64,000 bases of DNA from NCBI GenBank assembly GCA_028583605.1, contig CM053329.1:19416455-19480454 (forward strand), written 5' to 3'. The DNA comes from Dastarcus helophoroides (taxonomy: Eukaryota; Arthropoda; Insecta; Coleoptera; Bothrideridae). The position numbers and the translations under genes are program-made. Under the pieces are notes generated by a model, which was not told the DNA's origin, made no database searches, and was given only the letters and a program-made list of their open reading frames with translations. This document shows positions 33,070 to 46,370 of the stretch, in pieces; the stretch's first letter is position 1; each line of letters starts with the position of its first letter.

Positions 33070-36000
33070 TATGAGATATCTCAGAAATACTCCTGAGGAA
33101 TTTAAAGGTGGTTTGCGTTCTTCTTCCGAAGTCTACCTGAAACCTATGAGATTTCTTAGAAAAAAGGGTCACTAGAGAAGGCTTATTCAAATTCATAAGA
33201 TTTCCTTTTAAACGTCCTGTTTCCAGTCTTTAGTAGTCACACAAGTTCACATTGAATCCCTTGATGAAAATCCTCCTCTCATTGGTTTTAAATTTCAGAA
33301 AAGGCGCTAGGTTTCTCAGTAATGTTGTCGATTAGAAACTGAAGCTGGTTTTTCGGAGTCCTGCAAAAATGTGAAAGATGTTCAAGTCCACGATCTGTCT
33401 TGGAAAGGTTCCTGAGGAGAAATTGAAGATGGTTCGTATTTTTATACTTCGGAAGTGTTTCAGAAATGTGTCCTTTTCTCTCTTCTTTTAAAGTCTTTTT
33501 GAAATCTATGAGATCTCTAAGAGATTCCTGGGGCAACTTTGAAGATAGTTCGTGTTCTTCTCCTTTCGAAGTCTATCTGAAATCTATGAGATGTCTTAGG
33601 AGAAATGGTCATTAGGAAAACCTCATCCAAATTCATAAAATGTCTTTGTAAATATTTTGTTTCCAATGTTTAGAACTAACACGAAAACCCATTAATTTCA
33701 CATTGAATCCCTCAATGAAAATGTCTACTCTCATTAGTTTTAAATCTTATGAAAACCCGCTTGATTTCTCAGTAATATTGTCGATGGGAAACCAGAGGTG
33801 GTTTTTCGAAGTCCTCCAAAATTTTGAAAGATTTTCAGATACGTTCCTAGAGAAATTGTTGTTTTTTTTCTTTCGAAATCTTTAATGTGTTCCTATCTTT
33901 CTTCTCTTGAAATCTTTAAGTAGTCTATGAGATCTCTCAGAAAGTTTCTTGGGGAGAATTTAAAGATGGTTTGCATTGTTCTTCTTTGGAAATCTTCTTG
34001 ACATCGATGAGATTTCTGAGATAAATGGTCACCACTAAAGACTTAAACTAAAGCTGGTTTTTCGAAGTCCTACGAAAATTTGAAAGATTTTTTGATGCGC
34101 CTCTATATTGAAGATGGTTCGTGTTTCTCCTCTTTCGAAGTCTTTTAGAAATGTTTCTTGTCTCTCTTCTCTTAAAGCCTTTTAGAAGTCTATGAGATCT
34201 TTCCAGAAGTATTCCTGGGGGGGGGGGATTTAAAGATGGTTTGTGTTTTTCTTCTTTCGAAGCCTTCTTGAAATCGATGAGATTTCTGAGAAAAGAGGTC
34301 ACCAGGAAAGTCTTAAAACTAAAGCGAATTTTTCGAAGACCTACAAAAATGTGAAAGATATTTTTTGGATACGTCTCTAGAGAAATTAAAGGTGATTTTT
34401 GTTTCTCTTATTTCCAAGTCTTTAAGAAATGTTTGTGTCTTCTTATTGCTTTGAAGCCTTCTAGAAATCTAAAAGATCTCCCAGAAAGATACCTGAGGAG
34501 AATTCGAGGTTGGTTTGTGTTCTTCTTTCGAAGTCTTCTTGAAATTTAGGATATTTCCTAGAAAAAGGGGAAGGAAAGCTCTAAACCAAAGATGGTTCCC
34601 CGAAGTCCTGTAAACATTTTAAAAATTTGTTGATACGCCTTTAGTGAAATTGAAGATTGTTCGTGTTTCTCTTCCTTCGAAGTCTTTTAGAAATGTGTTT
34701 TTGTCTCTCTTCTCTTCTAGAAGTCTATGAGATCTTTCCAGAAGTATTCCTGGGGGGGGGGGGATTTTAAAGATGGTTTGTGTTCTTCTTTCGAAGTCTT
34801 CTTGAAATCGATGAGATTTCTGGGAAAAGAGGTCACCAGAAAAGTCTTAAAACTAAAGCTAATTTTTCGAAGACCTGCAAAAATGTGAAAAAATTCTTTT
34901 GGATACGCCTCTAGAGAAATTGAAGGTGATTTTTGTTTCTCTTATTTCCAAGTCTTTAAGAAATATTTGTGTCTTCTTATTCCTTTGAAACTTTCTAGAA
35001 ATTTAAAAGATCTCCCAGAAAGATTCCTGAGGAGGATTCGAGGATGGTATGTGTTCTTTTTCTTTCGAAGTCTTCTTGAAATCGAGGAGATTTCCTAGAA
35101 AAAGTGGAAGGAAAGCTCTAAACCAAAGGTAGTTTTTCGAAGTCTTACAAAAATTTGAAAGATTTTTAGATACGTCCCTAGAGATATTGAAGATGGTTCG
35201 TGTTTCTTTTCTTTCGAAATCTTTTAGAAATGTGTTCTTATCTCTCTTCTCTTGAAGTCTTTAAGTAGCCTATGAGATCTCGCAGAAAGTTTCCTGGGGA
35301 GAATTTATAGATGGTTTGCATTCTTCTGCTTTGGAACTCTTCTTGACATCGTTGAGATTTCTGAGATAAAAGGTCATCACTAAAGCTGGTTTTTCGAAGT
35401 CCTGTAAAAATCCTAAAGATTTTTTGATACGTTTCTAGAGAAATTGAAGATGGTTCGTGTTTCTCTTCTTTCGGAGTCTTTTAGAAATGTATTCTTGTCT
35501 CTCTTCTCTTGAAATCTTCTAGAAGTCTTTGAGATCTCTTAGAAAGATTTCTTGGGGGGGGGGGGAGAATTAAAGATGGTTTGTGTTCTTCTTCTTTCGC
35601 AGTCTTCTTGAAATCGATGAGATTTTTGAGAAAAAGGGTCACCAGGAAAGTCTTAAGACTAAAGCTGATTTTTCAAAGGACTGCAAAAATTTAAAAGATT
35701 TTTTTGATCGTCTTTAGAGAAATGGAAGGTGGTTTTTGTTTCTCTTCTTTCCAAGACTTTTAGAAATGTGTTCTTGTCTTCTTATTCTTTTGGAGTCTTC
35801 TAGAAATCTACGACATCTCTGCCCGAGAAGGATTTGAGGATGGTCCGTGTTCTTTTTTCGAAGTCTTCTTGATATCTATGAGAATTCCTAGAAAAAAGGG
35901 AAGGAAAGCCCTGAAGCTGGTTTTTCGAAGTCCTGTAAAAATTTTAAAGATTTTTTGATGAGTCTCTAGAGAAATTGAAGATAGTTCGTGTTTCTCTTCT

Positions 36001-37900
36001 TTCAAAGTCTTTTAGAAATGTGTTATTGTCTTCTAGAGGTCTATGAGATCTTTCAGAAGGATTTCTGGGGGGGGGGGGATTTAAAGATGGTTTGTCTTCT
36101 TCTTCTTTCCAAGTCTTCTTGAAATCGATGAGATTTCTGAGAAAAGAGGTCACAAGGAAAGTCTCAAAACTAAAGCTAATTTTTCGAAGACCTGCAAAAA
36201 TGTGAAAGATTTTTTTTTTGATACATCTCTAGAGAAATTGAAGGTGATTCTTGTTTCTCTTCTTTCGAAGTCTTTTAGAAATGTGTTCTTGTCTTCTTAT
36301 TCTTTTGAAGTCTTCTACAAATTTACGAGATCTCCCAGAAAGATTCCTGAGGAGTATTCAAGGATGGTCTGTGTTCTTTTTCTTTCGAAGTCTTCTTGAA
36401 ATCTATGAGATTTCCTAGAAAAAGAGGAAGGGAAGCTTTAAACCAAAACTGGTTTTGCGAAGTCCTGTAAAAAATTTAAAATTTTTTTGATACGCCTTTA
36501 GAGAAATTGAAGATGGTTCTTTTTTTTCTTCTTTCGAAGTATTTTAGAAATGTGTTCTTGTCTCTCTTCTCTTGAAGCCTTCTGGAAGTCTATGAGATCT
36601 TTCCAGAAGTATTCCTGGAGGGGATTTAAAGATGGTTGATCTTCTTCTTTCCAAGTCTTCTTGAAATCGATGAGATTTCTGGACAAGGAAAGTCTCAAAA
36701 CTAAAGCTAATTTTTCGAGGACTTGCAAAAATGTGAAAGATTTTTTTTTATATACGTCTCTAGAGAAATTGAAGGTGATTCTTGTTTCTCTTCTGTCCAA
36801 GTCTTTTAGAAATGTGTTCTTGTCTTCTTATTCTTTTGAAGTCGTCTAGAAATCTACGAGATCTCCCAGAAAGATTCCTGAGGAGGATTCGAGGATGGTC
36901 CATGTTCTTCTTCTTTCGAAGTGTTCTTGAAATCTATGAGATTTCCTAGAAAAGGAGGAAGGGAAGCTCCAAACCAAAGCTGGTTTTGCGAAGTCCTGTA
37001 AAAATTTTAAAGATTTTTTGATACACCTTTAGAGAAATTGAAAACGGATCGTGTTTCTCTTCTTTCGGAGTCTTTTAGAAACATGTTCGTCGCTCTTCTC
37101 TTGAAGTCTTCTAGAATTCTTTGAGATCTGTTAGAAAGATTTTTTGGGGGGGATTTAAAGATGGTTTGTGTTCTTCTTTTAAAGCCTTCTTGAAATCGAT
37201 GAGATTTCTGAGGAAAAAAGTCACCAGGAAAGTCTAAAACTAAAGCTAATTTTTCCATGACCTGCAAAAATGTGAAAGATTTTTTTTTTGATATGTCTCT
37301 AGAGTAATTAAAGATGGTTCTTGTTTCTCTTCTTTCCAAGTCTTTTAAAAATATGTTCTTGTCGTTATATTCGTTAGAATTATTATAGAAGTCTACGAGA
37401 TCTCTCAGAAAGATTCCTGATAAGAAGTAGAAGATGGTTCGTGTTTTTCTTTGGAAGTCTTCTTAATATCTATGACATTTCCTAGAAAAAAGGGTCACTA
37501 GGGAAGCCTTAAACCAAAGCTAATTTTTCGAAGTCCTGTAAAAATTTTAAAGATGTTTTGATACGCCTTTAGAGAAATTGAAGATGGTTCTTGTTTCTCT
37601 TCTTTAAAAGTCTTTTAGAAATGTGTTCTTATCTCTCTTCTGTTAAAATCTTTTAGAACTTGATAAGATCTCTCAGAAAGTTTCCTGAGGAGGCTTGGAA
37701 GATAGTTCGTGTTCTTCTTTCGAAGTCTTTTTGAAATCGATGAGATTTATGAAAAAAAATGGTCACCAGAGCTGGATTTTCGAAGTCCTGCGAAAATTAA
37801 AATTCCTTAATGCACCTCAAGAGAAATTGAAGGTGGCTAACATTTATTTTCTTCGGTAGTATTATAGAAATTCATATAGTATTTATTAGGTCTTATAGGG
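33070..37900 (-). repeat. Tandem-repeat block F, about 265-bp units with poly-G tracts
   Basis: About 16-17 units; the anchor 'cgaagtcctgcaaaaatgtg' (with variants) recurs near 33,353, 33,807, 34,064, 34,334, 34,597, 34,868, 35,136, 35,394, 35,664, 35,925, 36,186, 36,457, 36,716, 36,991, 37,257, 37,528 and 37,778. Each unit has 'gaaattgaagatggttcgtg', 'ttctcttctttcgaagtctt' and 'tcgatgagatttctgagaaa'. In alternate units the phrase 'cctggggg' expands to runs of about 6-13 G. Vocabulary is shared with block G, so the two are one superfamily. Minus-strand ORFs are by-products. Confidence 0.93.
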
Positions 37901-38990
37901 TGCATTATGGACTATGGAAGTCTTCTTTTAATTCATAATATTTCCTTGTAGAGTTCCTAACGTCAATCTCTTCACATGCGTCCATAATTCCTATCATAAG
38001 AACTATTAATTATTTCAAAAGTAAAAAGGAAGTGTTTCTGCAATATCAAAATGATCTTACTTTTTATATGTAACGTCTAGTTTCCCAAGATTTTTAACCC
38101 TTTCAAAAATATTGCTGTCGAACGCTAACGATATGATTTGGTTTCCGACGGATACTAAAGTCCTCTTCCAATTTAATTTAACGTATGCAATACGCTTTAA
38201 AATCATTAAAATAAACTGACATCTGTAAGCTGAGTTTAGTGGCTGATGAATACTTCGGTTGAATATATTCTGGAACCGAGCCGTAGGTCAACAATTTGGC
38301 ATCTCTTAGAAAGCAGTAGGCCTAGGAAATAAATTTTTAAATCCAGGTTTATCGTCTAAGTATTTAAACATTTTCCAAACATATGTGTTCCAAATTATAC
38401 TGTTGTTCACTTTTGGATGACTTTTATCATAGAAACTGCAGAGGTTGGCCTACAAATTACTAAAATAAATCCAGAACTATCCATAAATGTTCCTCAACTT
38501 TGTAAGTGTTGTCCTATTCAGAGTTTATGGTTAGATTGGAGCTTTTTTGGTTCTTTCGAGATGTAACATTGTGGATAATAATTAATACACATTTTAGGAT
38601 GTAATGGACTAAATTTTCACCAAATTTGAAATCAGGCTAACGCAGAAGATTCAAACTTGGGTTGTTTCACAAAATGTTATTGCAGCTTCTGTGCATTTAG
38701 GGAAGATTATCCCATTAGCAGAGACATTGTCAGTGATATTGGGCTAATAAATCGAAAGTATCTGCTGCCACTGCATTCTTCGTTGAACCCTGAAGAGTTT
38801 CAACGTCATCTTTCTCTGAAGCTGTTTTAACGATGATCATGAGCTGCTTTTATTCAAGGCTATGATCAATTAAGAATGTCAAAATGCTTTTGAATGATTT
38901 ACAAATTTTTTCGTATAGCGTTCCAAACTTTTATGTAGTTTTTCATCAACTAGTACCTCAATTGACGACTATTTCCGATCTTTAAAAAAC
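37900..38990. other. Non-repetitive island 5, 5' part
   Basis: AT-rich but complex sequence. No repeat, ORF with a domain, or RNA gene is recognised. Confidence 0.5.
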
Positions 38991-39990
38991 TCAGCTCAGT
39001 ATTGCTTTAACTTGATTGTCTTCTGCTGACAATATAAGATAACATTTGAATGTCTCCGCATCTTATTAGTTCTGATCTAGATCTTTGTCGACACCAAAGT
39101 TGAACTGGTTGGTTGGCGAAGCCCAAAACGTTCCGAAATTTTCGATGAGGTCCCGTGACGGATGTCTCCTCCCCTTTGGATTGCCGCCGTCGGATGTTAA
39201 AGTCTATTTCATAAAATCCCAGTACTCGCAATAGTCGTGAATCTCGTTTGTCCGTAATTATAATTTAGGCCATAAATCTGAACGGTTGACCGCTCCTCGG
39301 CCTGCCAATGCCGCAGGCGAATATCTGCTTCAATAGCTTCATTTCCTCGTTTATAAATGTAGCGAAGTTAGAGAACAAACCGCCACTTAGGCAATGCTTT
39401 TTCTCCTTTTGCTAAATTAAATCGCAAATTGTCAATTCCTAATACAACTAAATTTATTGTTTTCCGCCGGGGCATAATTGTGCACTTTATGAAAGACTTA
39501 TGGACGTCTACCGAACCTCCAGATTACTAACTTCAGATGTAATTTCACTGAAGCGACTTCAGTCATTTAGATTTTATCAATCGAGCGTATTTTGCATGTT
39601 ACCACTTTTTTTTTATCGCACTTATCAATGAATTTTTAAGTCACAAACGATTCTTTTTGTGGTGTTATCACTTTCGATATTGGAGGTCGAATGTCACAAT
39701 AAACAATCGATAAGTTATGGAAATAATTACGGGTATATAAGCGTTATGTGGTGTATATAATTTTGCTCTCTAACCTCCGGTTGAGTGGTCGTTAAGAAAA
39801 CAAAACATGTTCCAACGCCTTCTTAATTTCGTAACGAATAACATAATTGAAAGTGATTAAGCTGCTGTGCAATTTCTCGCGTGATTTGTTAGCGACAATC
39901 AATGTGCAAAACGCTTTTGGCGGCGCTATCGATGCCTAAAGCACTCTACATTCCTTAGGAGTAGAAGAACCTCTTGAAAACGAGATGAAT
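38990..39990. promoter_or_regulatory. Candidate enhancer island 5 with three CATAAA sites
   Basis: A non-repetitive stretch with local GC enrichment (39,160-39,330). The sites are TCATAAA (39,209-39,215), GCCATAAA (39,269-39,276) and TTTATGA (39,486-39,492). The neighbouring 'ccgtaattataatttagg' is a homeodomain-type TAATTA cluster. The second site overlaps GCCAT, the core of Pleiohomeotic sites in Polycomb response elements. The 74-aa minus frame here has no domain. The function is inferred. Confidence 0.33.
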
Positions 39991-40350
39991 TGGCCAAAAC
40001 CAAGATGAAAACGAAGAAGAGGAAGAAGTGTTCACTGCAGATTTATCAAACGTTTGGAAATCCAGTCTTTTTAGTACACTGTACGTTAAAATAATCTTTG
40101 AAGTCCCAGCAGAGTCTTACATGTTTTCTGAGGATCATTTAAATGTTCATTTTTTCGAATTGTCATATAATCTCGCAATACTGTCAAATGAAATACTATC
40201 TTGTGCTTTAGCAGATGCTTCTACGAGTGATTTTTTTGAAACATTTCAATTTTATCATTCTAAGTCTTCTGAAAATGATAATTTTGTTTCGAAGTCTCCT
40301 AGAAATATATCTGATTTCTCAAAAACGCCTAATCAATTTTAGGATAGTTT
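39991..40350. other. Edge of block G
   Basis: A 104-aa frame (40,028-40,342) is rich in S, F, L and N and contains 'cgaagtctcctagaaatata' like block G units, so the frame runs into satellite sequence. It is not supported as a gene. Confidence 0.5.
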
Positions 40351-40876
40351 TTGTTTTCTTGAAGTATTGTTGAAATAAATAAGACTTCTATAAAAGGTTC
40401 CTGAAATGAAACCAAGGGCAGTTTATGTTTCCCTGGCTTTCTTTTTTTTAGGTAGACTTCTGAAGCAAAATTCAAAATGTTTTTTGTTTCTCTTCTTTCG
40501 AAGTCTTCTTAGCAATCTTCAAGAAATCTGTGAGACTTCCTAGAAAGGTTCCTGAAAGAAGGCTAAAGGGTTCATGTTTCTTCTTTTAAAGTCTTGTAGG
40601 AGTGTGTATTTATAAAGTTCCAGGAGATAAATTGAAGATTATTCGTGCTTCTATTCTTTCGAGTTCTTCTAGAAATCTGAGATTGCTTGGACAGATTTCT
40701 GAAGAAAATCTGAAGATGGCTTTTGTTTCTCTTCTTTCGAGACCTTATAGAAATGGGTCCCCAGAGAATAGCGACTAGTCTGAATATGATTCATGTTTCT
40801 CTCCTTTCGAAATCTTCTAGAATCTATATGATTTCTTAGCGAGAATCCTGAGCAATAAGTAGTTATAGTTTGTCCA

Positions 40877-41099
40877 AAAATTAAAATACTGGACTGGTCC
40901 CTGGTTACCTTCAAAAATTGAAATACAGAACTTGTCCTCTGAAACCAAGAAAGAGTATATCTCTCTGAAGATTAGAGATTGGCTGTCGAAACGCGTTAGA
41001 TCAACGTTTTTGTGTTTTTTAAATTTTTCTTGGTTTCAGGGGACAAGTTCTGTATTTCAATTTTTGAAGGTAACCAAGGACCAATCCGTTCCACCAAAA
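40877..41099. mobile_element. Hammerhead-bearing retroelement, copy D (two inverted arms)
   Basis: A minus-orientation arm (40,877-40,955) contains the tail part of the element but not the ribozyme part; a plus arm (40,961-41,099) follows. The 12-mer 'atagtttgtcca' flanks both ends exactly (40,865-40,876 and 41,100-41,111). The plus arm ends with 'gaccaatccgttccaccaaa'. Its ribozyme region is decayed ('gaagattagagattgg'), with stems I and II broken. The left arm begins inside the 3' tail sequence, so its extent differs from copies B and E. Confidence 0.8.
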
Positions 41100-44000
41100 A
41101 TAGTTTGTCCATGTTTCTCCTCCTTCGAAGTCTTGTGGAAATCAATAATTCGTCTATGAAAGGTAACTGAAATAAACTGAAGGTGGTTCAGGTTCGTGTT
41201 TTCCTTCCTCAGAAGTCTTCTAGAAATATATGAGACTTCTTAAAAAGGTTCCTGAAGAAAAACTGAATGGTCCCTACTTATCATCTTTCTTATAGAAATC
41301 TATAAGCAACGTAAAGTTCCTGAACCTAAATTGCAGATTATTCATGCTTCTCTTCTTTTTACTTCTTCGAGAAATCAACGAGATCTCTTATTATATATAT
41401 TTCTGAAGAGCAGCTCGAGCTGGCTTTGTTCCTCTTCTTTCGAAGTCTCATAAAATGCGTAAGATCTCTTTGTACATCTCCAGAAAACAAGCTGGAAATG
41501 ATTTAGGTCTTCTTTCAAGATTTTCTTTCAAGGTCTTCTTTTAAGATCTTCTAAAAATCTATATGACTTGTTACGAATAAATCCTAGCTGGTTCTTGTTT
41601 TGCTCCTTTTGAAGTCTTATTGAAATGAATAACTTTTCTGTGACAGGAAGCTGAAATGAAACTTGAAATGTAAAGGTTTCCTGCCAAAGTTCCTGAAGAT
41701 AAATTAGAGATTATTCTTCTTTAGAGTTCTTTTGGAAATCTATAAGATTTATTAGACATGGTTTTAAAGAGAAATTGAAGATGGCTTCTATTTCTCTTCT
41801 TTCGAGGTCTTACAGAAACTAGAAAGGTTTCTTGGTTCGTCTCCAGGAAACAACATGAAGGAAATTCATGTCTTTCTTCCTCTGAAGTCTTCTAGAAATC
41901 AATATGATTTCTTAGTTAAACACCTGAGTGATAAATGAAGATGGTTCGTGTTTGTCTTCTTTCAAATTCCTATAAAAGTTAATAATATTTCTATAAAAGC
42001 TGGCTGAAATCACATTGGAGGTAGCTGATGCTTCTCTTCTTTAGAAGTCGTCCAAAAATCGATGAGGCTTCTTAGGAAATTTCCCGAAGAAAAACTAAAT
42101 GGTTTGTACTTCTCCTCTTTGAAAGTTTTATGCATTTGTGTAACATTTCTTAGTAAAGTTCCTAAGAATAAATCGAAGATTATTCGTGTTTGTCTTGTTT
42201 CGAGATCATCTAGAGATCTATGAGATTTCTTAGACAGGTTCCTGAAAAGAAACTGAAGATGGATTTTGTTCCTCTTCCTTCGAGGTCTCCTAATAATACG
42301 TAAGCTTTCTTGGTACCTCTCCAGAAGACAAGTTAGACAGACAAGATAATTCATGTCTATCTGCCTTCGAAGTCTTCTAGAAGTCAGTATGATTTCTGAG
42401 ATGGAAACCTGATCGACAAACGAAAATGATTAGAGTTTTCCTTCTTTCAAAGTCATGTTTCTCTTCCTCTGAAGGCTTCTAGAAATCAATATGATTTCTT
42501 AGGTAAACGCCTGAGTTATAAGTGAAGATGGTTCGTGTTTGTCTTCTTTCAAAGTCATATAAAAGTGAATAAGATTTCTATGAAATCTTGCTGAAATCAC
42601 ATTGGAGGTAGCTGATGCTTCTCTTCTTTAGAAGTCGTCCAGAAATCTATGAGGCTTCTTAGGAAATTTCCCGAAGAAAAACTAAATGGTTTGTACTTCT
42701 CCTCTTTGAAAGTTTTATGCATTTGTGTAACATTTCTTAGTAAAGTTCCTAAGAATAAATCGAAGATTATTCGTGTTTGTCTTGTTTCGAGATCATCTAG
42801 AGATCTATGAGATTTCTTAGACAGGTTCCTGAAAAGAAACTGAAGATGGATTTTGTTCCTCTTCCTTCGAGGTCTCCTAATAATACGTAAGCTTTCTTAG
42901 TACCTCTCCAGAAGACAAGTTAGACAGACAAGATAATTCATGTCTATCTACCTTCGAAGTCTTCTAGAAATCAATATGATTTCTTAGGTAAACGCCTGAG
43001 TTATAAGTGAAGATGGTTCGTGTTTGTCTTCTTTCAAAGTCATATAAAAGTGAATAAGATTTCTACGAAATCTTGCTGAAATCACATTGGAGGTAGCTGA
43101 TGCTTCTCTTCTTTAGAAGTCGTCCAGAAATCTATGAGGCTTCTTAGGAGATTTCCTGAAGAAAAACTAAATGGTTTGTACTTCTCCTCTTTCAACGTTT
43201 TATGGACTTGTGTAACATTTCTTAGTAAAGTTCTTGAGGATAAATCAAAAATTATTAGTGTTTGTCTTGTTTTGAAATCATCGAGAAATCTATGAGATTT
43301 CTTAGGCAGGTTTCTGAAGAGAAACTGAAGATGGATTTTGTTTCTTTTCCTTCGAGGTCTCCTAACAATACGTAAGCTTTCTTGGTACCTCTCCAGAAGA
43401 CAAGTTGAATATAATTCATGTCTATCTGCCTTCAAAGTCTTCTAGAAATCAATATGATTTCTTAGATAGAAACCTGAATCTATGAGATTTCTTAGACAGG
43501 TTCCTGAAGAGAAACTGAAGATGGATTTTGTTTCTCTTCCTTCGAGGTCTCCTAATAATAGGTAAGCTTTCCTGGTACCTCTCCAGAAGACAATTTGAAG
43601 ATAATTTATATCTATCTGCCTTCGAAGTCTTCTAGAAATCAATATGATTTCTTAGCTAGAAACCTGAATATCTATGAGATTTCTTAGAGAGTTTCCTAAA
43701 GAGAAACTGAAGATGGATTTTGTTTTCCTTCCTTCGGGATCTCCTAATAATACGTAAGATTTCTCCAGAAAACAAGTTGAAGATAATTCATGTCTATCTG
43801 CCTTCGAAGTCTTCTAGAAATCGATATGATTTCTTAGGTAGAAACCTGAATCTATGAGATTTCTTAGATAGGGTCCCGAAGAGAAAATGAAGATGGATTT
43901 TGTTTCTCTTCCTTCGAGGTCTCCTAATAATATGTAAGCTTTCTTGGCCCCTCTCCAGAAGACAAGTTGAACAAAATTCATGTCTATCTGCCTTTAAAGT

Positions 44001-46230
44001 CTTCTAGAAATCAATATGATTTCTTAGCTAGAAACCTGAATATCTATGAGATTTCTTAGAGAGGTTCCTAAACAGAAACTGAAGATGGATTTTGTTTCTC
44101 TTCCTTCGAGGTCTCCTAATAATACGTAAGCTTTCTCGGTACCTTTCCAGAAGACAAGTTGAAGATAATTCATGTCTATCTGCCTTCGAAGTCTTCTAGA
44201 AATCAATATAATTTCTTAGATAGAAACCTGTATCTATGAGATTTCTTAGACAGGTTCCACAAGAGAAACTGAAGATGGATTTTCTTTCTTTTCCTTCGAG
44301 GTCTCCTAATAATACGTAAGTTTTCTTGGTACCTCCCCAGAAGACAAGTTGAAGATAATTCATGGCTATCTGCCTTCAAAGTCTTCTAGAAATCAATATG
44401 ACTTCTTAGATAGAAACCTGAATATCTATGAGATTTCTTAGAGAGGTTCCTGAAGAGAAACCGAAAATGGATTTTATTTCTCTTCCTTCGAGGTCTCCTA
44501 ATGATACGTAAGCTTTCTTGGTACCTCTCCAGAAGACAAGTTGAAGATAATTCATGTCTATCTGCCTTCGAAGTCTTCTAGAAATCAATATGATCTTTAA
44601 GATAGAAACCTGAATCTATGAGATTTCTTAGACAGTTTCTGGAAGAGAAACTGTACATGGATTTTGTTTCTCTTCCTTCGAGGTCTCCTAATAATACGTA
44701 AGCTTTCTTGGTACCTCCCCAGAAGACAAGTTGAAGATAATTCATGTCTCCCTGCCTTCGAAGTTTTCTAGAAATCAATATGATTTCTTAGATAGAAACC
44801 TGAATCTATCAGATTTCTTAGACAGGTTCCTGAAGAGAAACTGAAGATGGATTTTGTTTCTCTTCCTTCGAGGCCTCCTAATAATACGTAAGCTTTCTTG
44901 GTACCTCCCCCTGAAGACAAATTGAAGATAATTCATGTCTATTTGCCTTCGAAGTCTTCTAGAAATCAATATGATTTCTTAGCTAGAAACCTGAATCTAT
45001 GAGATTTCTTAGACAGGTTCCTGAAGAGAAACTGAAGATGGATTTTGTTTCTCTTCCTTCGAGGTCTCCTAATAATACGTAAGCTTTCCTGGTACCTCTC
45101 CAGAAGACAAGTTGAAGATAATTCATGTCTATCTGCCTTCAAAGTCTTCCAGAAATCAATATGATTTTTTGGATAGAAACCTGAATATATGAGATTTCTT
45201 AGACAGGTTCCTAAAGAGAAACTGAAAATGAATTTTGTTTCTCTTCCTTCGAGGTCTCCTAATAATACGTAAGCTTTCCTGGTACCTCTCCAGAAGACAA
45301 GTTGAAGATAATTTATATCTATCTGCCTTCGAAGTCTTCTAGAAATCAATATCATTTCTTAGATAGAAACCTGAATATATGAGATTTCCTAGGCAGGTTC
45401 CTGAAGAGAAACTGAAGATGGATTTTGTTTCTCTTCCTTCGAGGTCTCCTAATAATACGTAAGCATTCTTGGTACCTCCCCAGAAGACAAGTTGAAGATA
45501 ATTCATGTCTATCTGCCTTCGAAGTCTTCTAGAAATCAATATAATTCTTAGATAGAAACCTGAATCTATGAGATTTCTCAGACAGGTTCCTGAAGAGAAA
45601 CTGAAGATGGATTTTGTTTCTCTTCCCTCGAGATCTCCTAATAATACGTAAGCTTTCTCCAGAAAACAAGTTGAAGATAATTCATGTCTATCTGCCTTCG
45701 AAGTCTTCTAGAAATCGATATGATTTCTTAGGTAGAAACCTGAATCTATGAGATTTCTTAGACAGGTTCCTGAAGAGAAACTGAAGATGGATTTTGTTTC
45801 TCTTCCTTCGAAGTCTCCTAATAATACGCAAGCTTTCTTGGTACCTCTCCAGAAGACAAGTTGAAGATAATTCATGTCTATCTGCCTTCGAAGTCTTCTA
45901 GAAATCAATATAATTCTTAGATAGAAACCTGAATCTATGAGACTTCTTAGACAGGTTCCTGAAGAGAAACTGAAGATGGATTTTGTTTCTCTTCCTTCGA
46001 GGTCTCCTAATAATACGTAAGCTTTCCTGGTACCTCTCCAGAAGACATATTAAAGATAATTCATGTCTATCTGCCTTCGAAGTATTCTAAAAATCAATAT
46101 GATTTCTTAAATAGAAACCTGATTGATAAGCGAAAATGGTTAGTGTTTTTCTTCTTTCAAAGTCATACAAAAGTGAATAAGATCTCCCTAAAAGCTTGTT
46201 GAAATCACATGAAAGGTAGCTGATGTTTGA

Positions 46231-46370
46231 AGCACAAACTATTTAGTTTTTCTTCAGAAATTCTCCTAAGAAGCTTTACAGATTTCTAGACGACTTCTAA
46301 AGAGAAGTCGTCTAGAAATCTGTAAAGCTTCTTAGGAGAATTTCTGAAGAAAAACTAAATAGTTTGTGCT
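46231..46370. repeat. Perfect 68-bp hairpin with 4-nt loop
   Basis: Arms 46,231-46,298 and 46,303-46,370 are exact reverse complements; the loop is AAAG. The right arm is ordinary block G sequence (compare 'cttcttaggagatttcctga' near 43,140). The left arm is its inverted copy, replacing about 12 bp of the usual unit. No mismatch has accumulated, so it is either young or kept uniform by intrastrand correction. Confidence 0.97.

Noticed and set aside
32905..33071. Target duplication 'aaatct' around retroelement copy C
   Set aside because: Only six bases, and the word is part of the surrounding satellite vocabulary, so it could match by chance.
40028..40342. 104-aa plus-strand ORF as a small gene
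   Set aside because: Its second half is recognisable block G satellite sequence, and the composition is low-complexity.
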